From Bolinopsis microptera (lineage: Eukaryota > Ctenophora > Tentaculata > Lobata > Bolinopsidae): DNA of 64,000 nucleotides. The stretch spans positions 3,128,175 to 3,192,174 of the forward strand of contig NC_087078.1 of NCBI RefSeq assembly GCF_026151205.1, written 5' to 3'. Position numbers and translations under genes: made by a program. Positions within the stretch are counted from its first letter, which is position 1. The number at the start of each line of letters is the position of its first letter. Shown here piece by piece: positions 63,003-64,000 of the stretch. The notes beneath the pieces were generated by a model. The model was given only the letters and a program-made list of their open reading frames with translations. It had not been told where the DNA came from and made no database searches.

Positions 63003-64000
63003 ATGAGTACCGAGAATGGGATCGAAAATTGGCGTGGTAAGGAATGTGAAGGATGCACTAAAAAGACGCTCAGCAAGAAATCACTCTCCTGCGCACAATC
63101 CGGATGTCCATCGTATTGTCACAAACAAAAGATTTGCAGCGGTTTTACTCCAGCAGAACTAAAGTCCGGTGGAATATGGAAATGCCATGTTCATTCAATC
63201 AAACCTGAACAACCTGAACAGAGAGAAAGCATGAGTACCGAGAATGGGATCGAAAATTGGCGTGGTAAGGAATGTGAAGGATGCACTAAAAAGACGCTCA
63301 GCAAGAAATCACTCTCCTGCGCACAATCCGGATGTCCATCGTATTGTCACAAACAAAAGATTTGCAGCGGTTTTACTCGAACAGAACTAAAGCGCGGTGG
63401 AATATGGAAATGCCATGTTCATTCAATCAAATGCCTCGAATGTGATGAAATTATAAAGCAAACATACAAAGAACTAGATAGAATCAGTTGTAACATATGC
63501 AAGGGAAAATTTCATAAAGCTTGCACGGGGCTAAAACGGCAACTCACACTTTACAATGACTTACATAAGAAAGATGCTTGGGAATGTGACGTTTGTTTTG
63601 AAGTACCTCTGCAAGAACCGGAAACCGACTTCACATTTCTACAATGGAACGCAAGAGGCATCAACACAAAATCTGTGGAACTCAGAAAGCTAATGGAGAA
63701 TAAAAATGTAAATATAGTTCTTATCCAAGAAACCAAGCTTACTAAAAATTCTATAACTCCAGCAATACACGGATACTCTGCAGTCAGACAAGATAGACCG
63801 TCGAAGAAAGGTGCAGGAGGACTGCTGATCTACGTGAATAAACATTTAAATTTCAAAGAAAACGGAGGCAAAATAGTTGAAGGTGTAGAAACGCTTAGTA
63901 TACGCATCAAGGAAAAGAAGGGGAATTGGCTTGATATAACAAATGTTTACTGGTCTCCAGCCGCTAAGCTTAATCCAAATAACATCAATCGCATAATCGA
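63003..64000 (+). CDS. Non-LTR retrotransposon ORF: duplicated PHD-like fingers plus APE endonuclease (runs off window)
   Basis: Open from ATG 63003 to the window end (332+ codons), with a stop shortly upstream in frame. Residues 1-76 and 77-~150 are a near-identical repeat of 76 codons (63003 vs 63231, 228 bp), each a finger with CEGC, C...C, CHKQKIC and WKCHVH. A further PHD-like finger follows (CLECDE, CNICKGKFHKACTG, WECDVC; ~151-200). Then comes the start of an AP-endonuclease domain: FLQWNARGINTKSVEL, NIVLIQETKL, KKGAGGLLIYVN. This matches elements of CR1/Jockey/I type with EN before RT. The RT lies beyond the window. No damage seen in the visible part. Confidence 0.88.
   Translation, partial: MSTENGIENWRGKECEGCTKKTLSKKSLSCAQSGCPSYCHKQKICSGFTPAELKSGGIWKCHVHSIKPEQPEQRESMSTENGIENWRGKECEGCTKKTLSKKSLSCAQSGCPSYCHKQKICSGFTRTELKRGGIWKCHVHSIKCLECDEIIKQTYKELDRISCNICKGKFHKACTGLKRQLTLYNDLHKKDAWECDVCFEVPLQEPETDFTFLQWNARGINTKSVELRKLMENKNVNIVLIQETKLTKNSITPAIHGYSAVRQDRPSKKGAGGLLIYVNKHLNFKENGGKIVEGVETLSIRIKEKKGNWLDITNVYWSPAAKLNPNNINRII

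Overview
The window is animal nuclear DNA. It is AT-rich, its genes are split by short GT-AG introns of about 100-300 bp plus a few very long ones, and it is heavily loaded with transposon debris. Nothing in the sequence names the species. The mix of element types (PHD-finger non-LTR retrotransposons, a pogo-type transposase relic, many short elements with 8-bp target duplications), the gene families and several 3' splice sites placed just before start codons fit an early-branching invertebrate, perhaps a hydrozoan cnidarian. A ctenophore or another invertebrate cannot be excluded. This placement is inference.

Layout. 1-3300: two minisatellite arrays around a small unidentified gene relic. 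4142-10700: an intact-looking PHD/RT/endonuclease non-LTR retrotransposon with tail and target duplication, nested short DNA elements and a dead CR1/L2-like fragment. 10707-12643: a 1.94-kb foldback element. 14738-42684: the gene-dense core, all on the plus strand: NUP107 (15 coding exons), mRNA capping enzyme RNGTT (6 exons), an intronless-CDS SET-domain methyltransferase related to the SETMAR SET domain, and EFTUD2/Snu114 (14 exons). The exon models were built by hand from splice sites and similarity recalled for the human proteins. Each totals a multiple of three: 855, 615, 240 and 958 residues. Two further genes lie inside NUP107 introns: a two-exon family C (mGluR-like) receptor in the 9.3-kb intron 2, and an intronless secreted protein in intron 8.

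43286-63000 is a transposon graveyard: nested short elements with readable insertion order, an element ended by a 50-G run, a (GT)n tract over 400 bp, a 4.1-kb palindrome built from several repeat families, a fresh 742-bp tandem duplication, a 183-bp tandem array that stays open, and a pogo-type relic with TA duplications. The window ends inside a second PHD-finger non-LTR element (APE type) whose N-terminal finger block is duplicated in frame.

How the genes relate: NUP107 (nuclear pore scaffold), RNGTT (5' capping), EFTUD2 (U5 snRNP GTPase) and the SET enzyme (chromatin) are all nuclear and mostly serve mRNA production and export. They lie head-to-tail, and three of the four have a splice acceptor 2-13 nt before the ATG with no recognisable upstream exon. 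That raises the possibility of spliced-leader trans-splicing or an operon-like arrangement.
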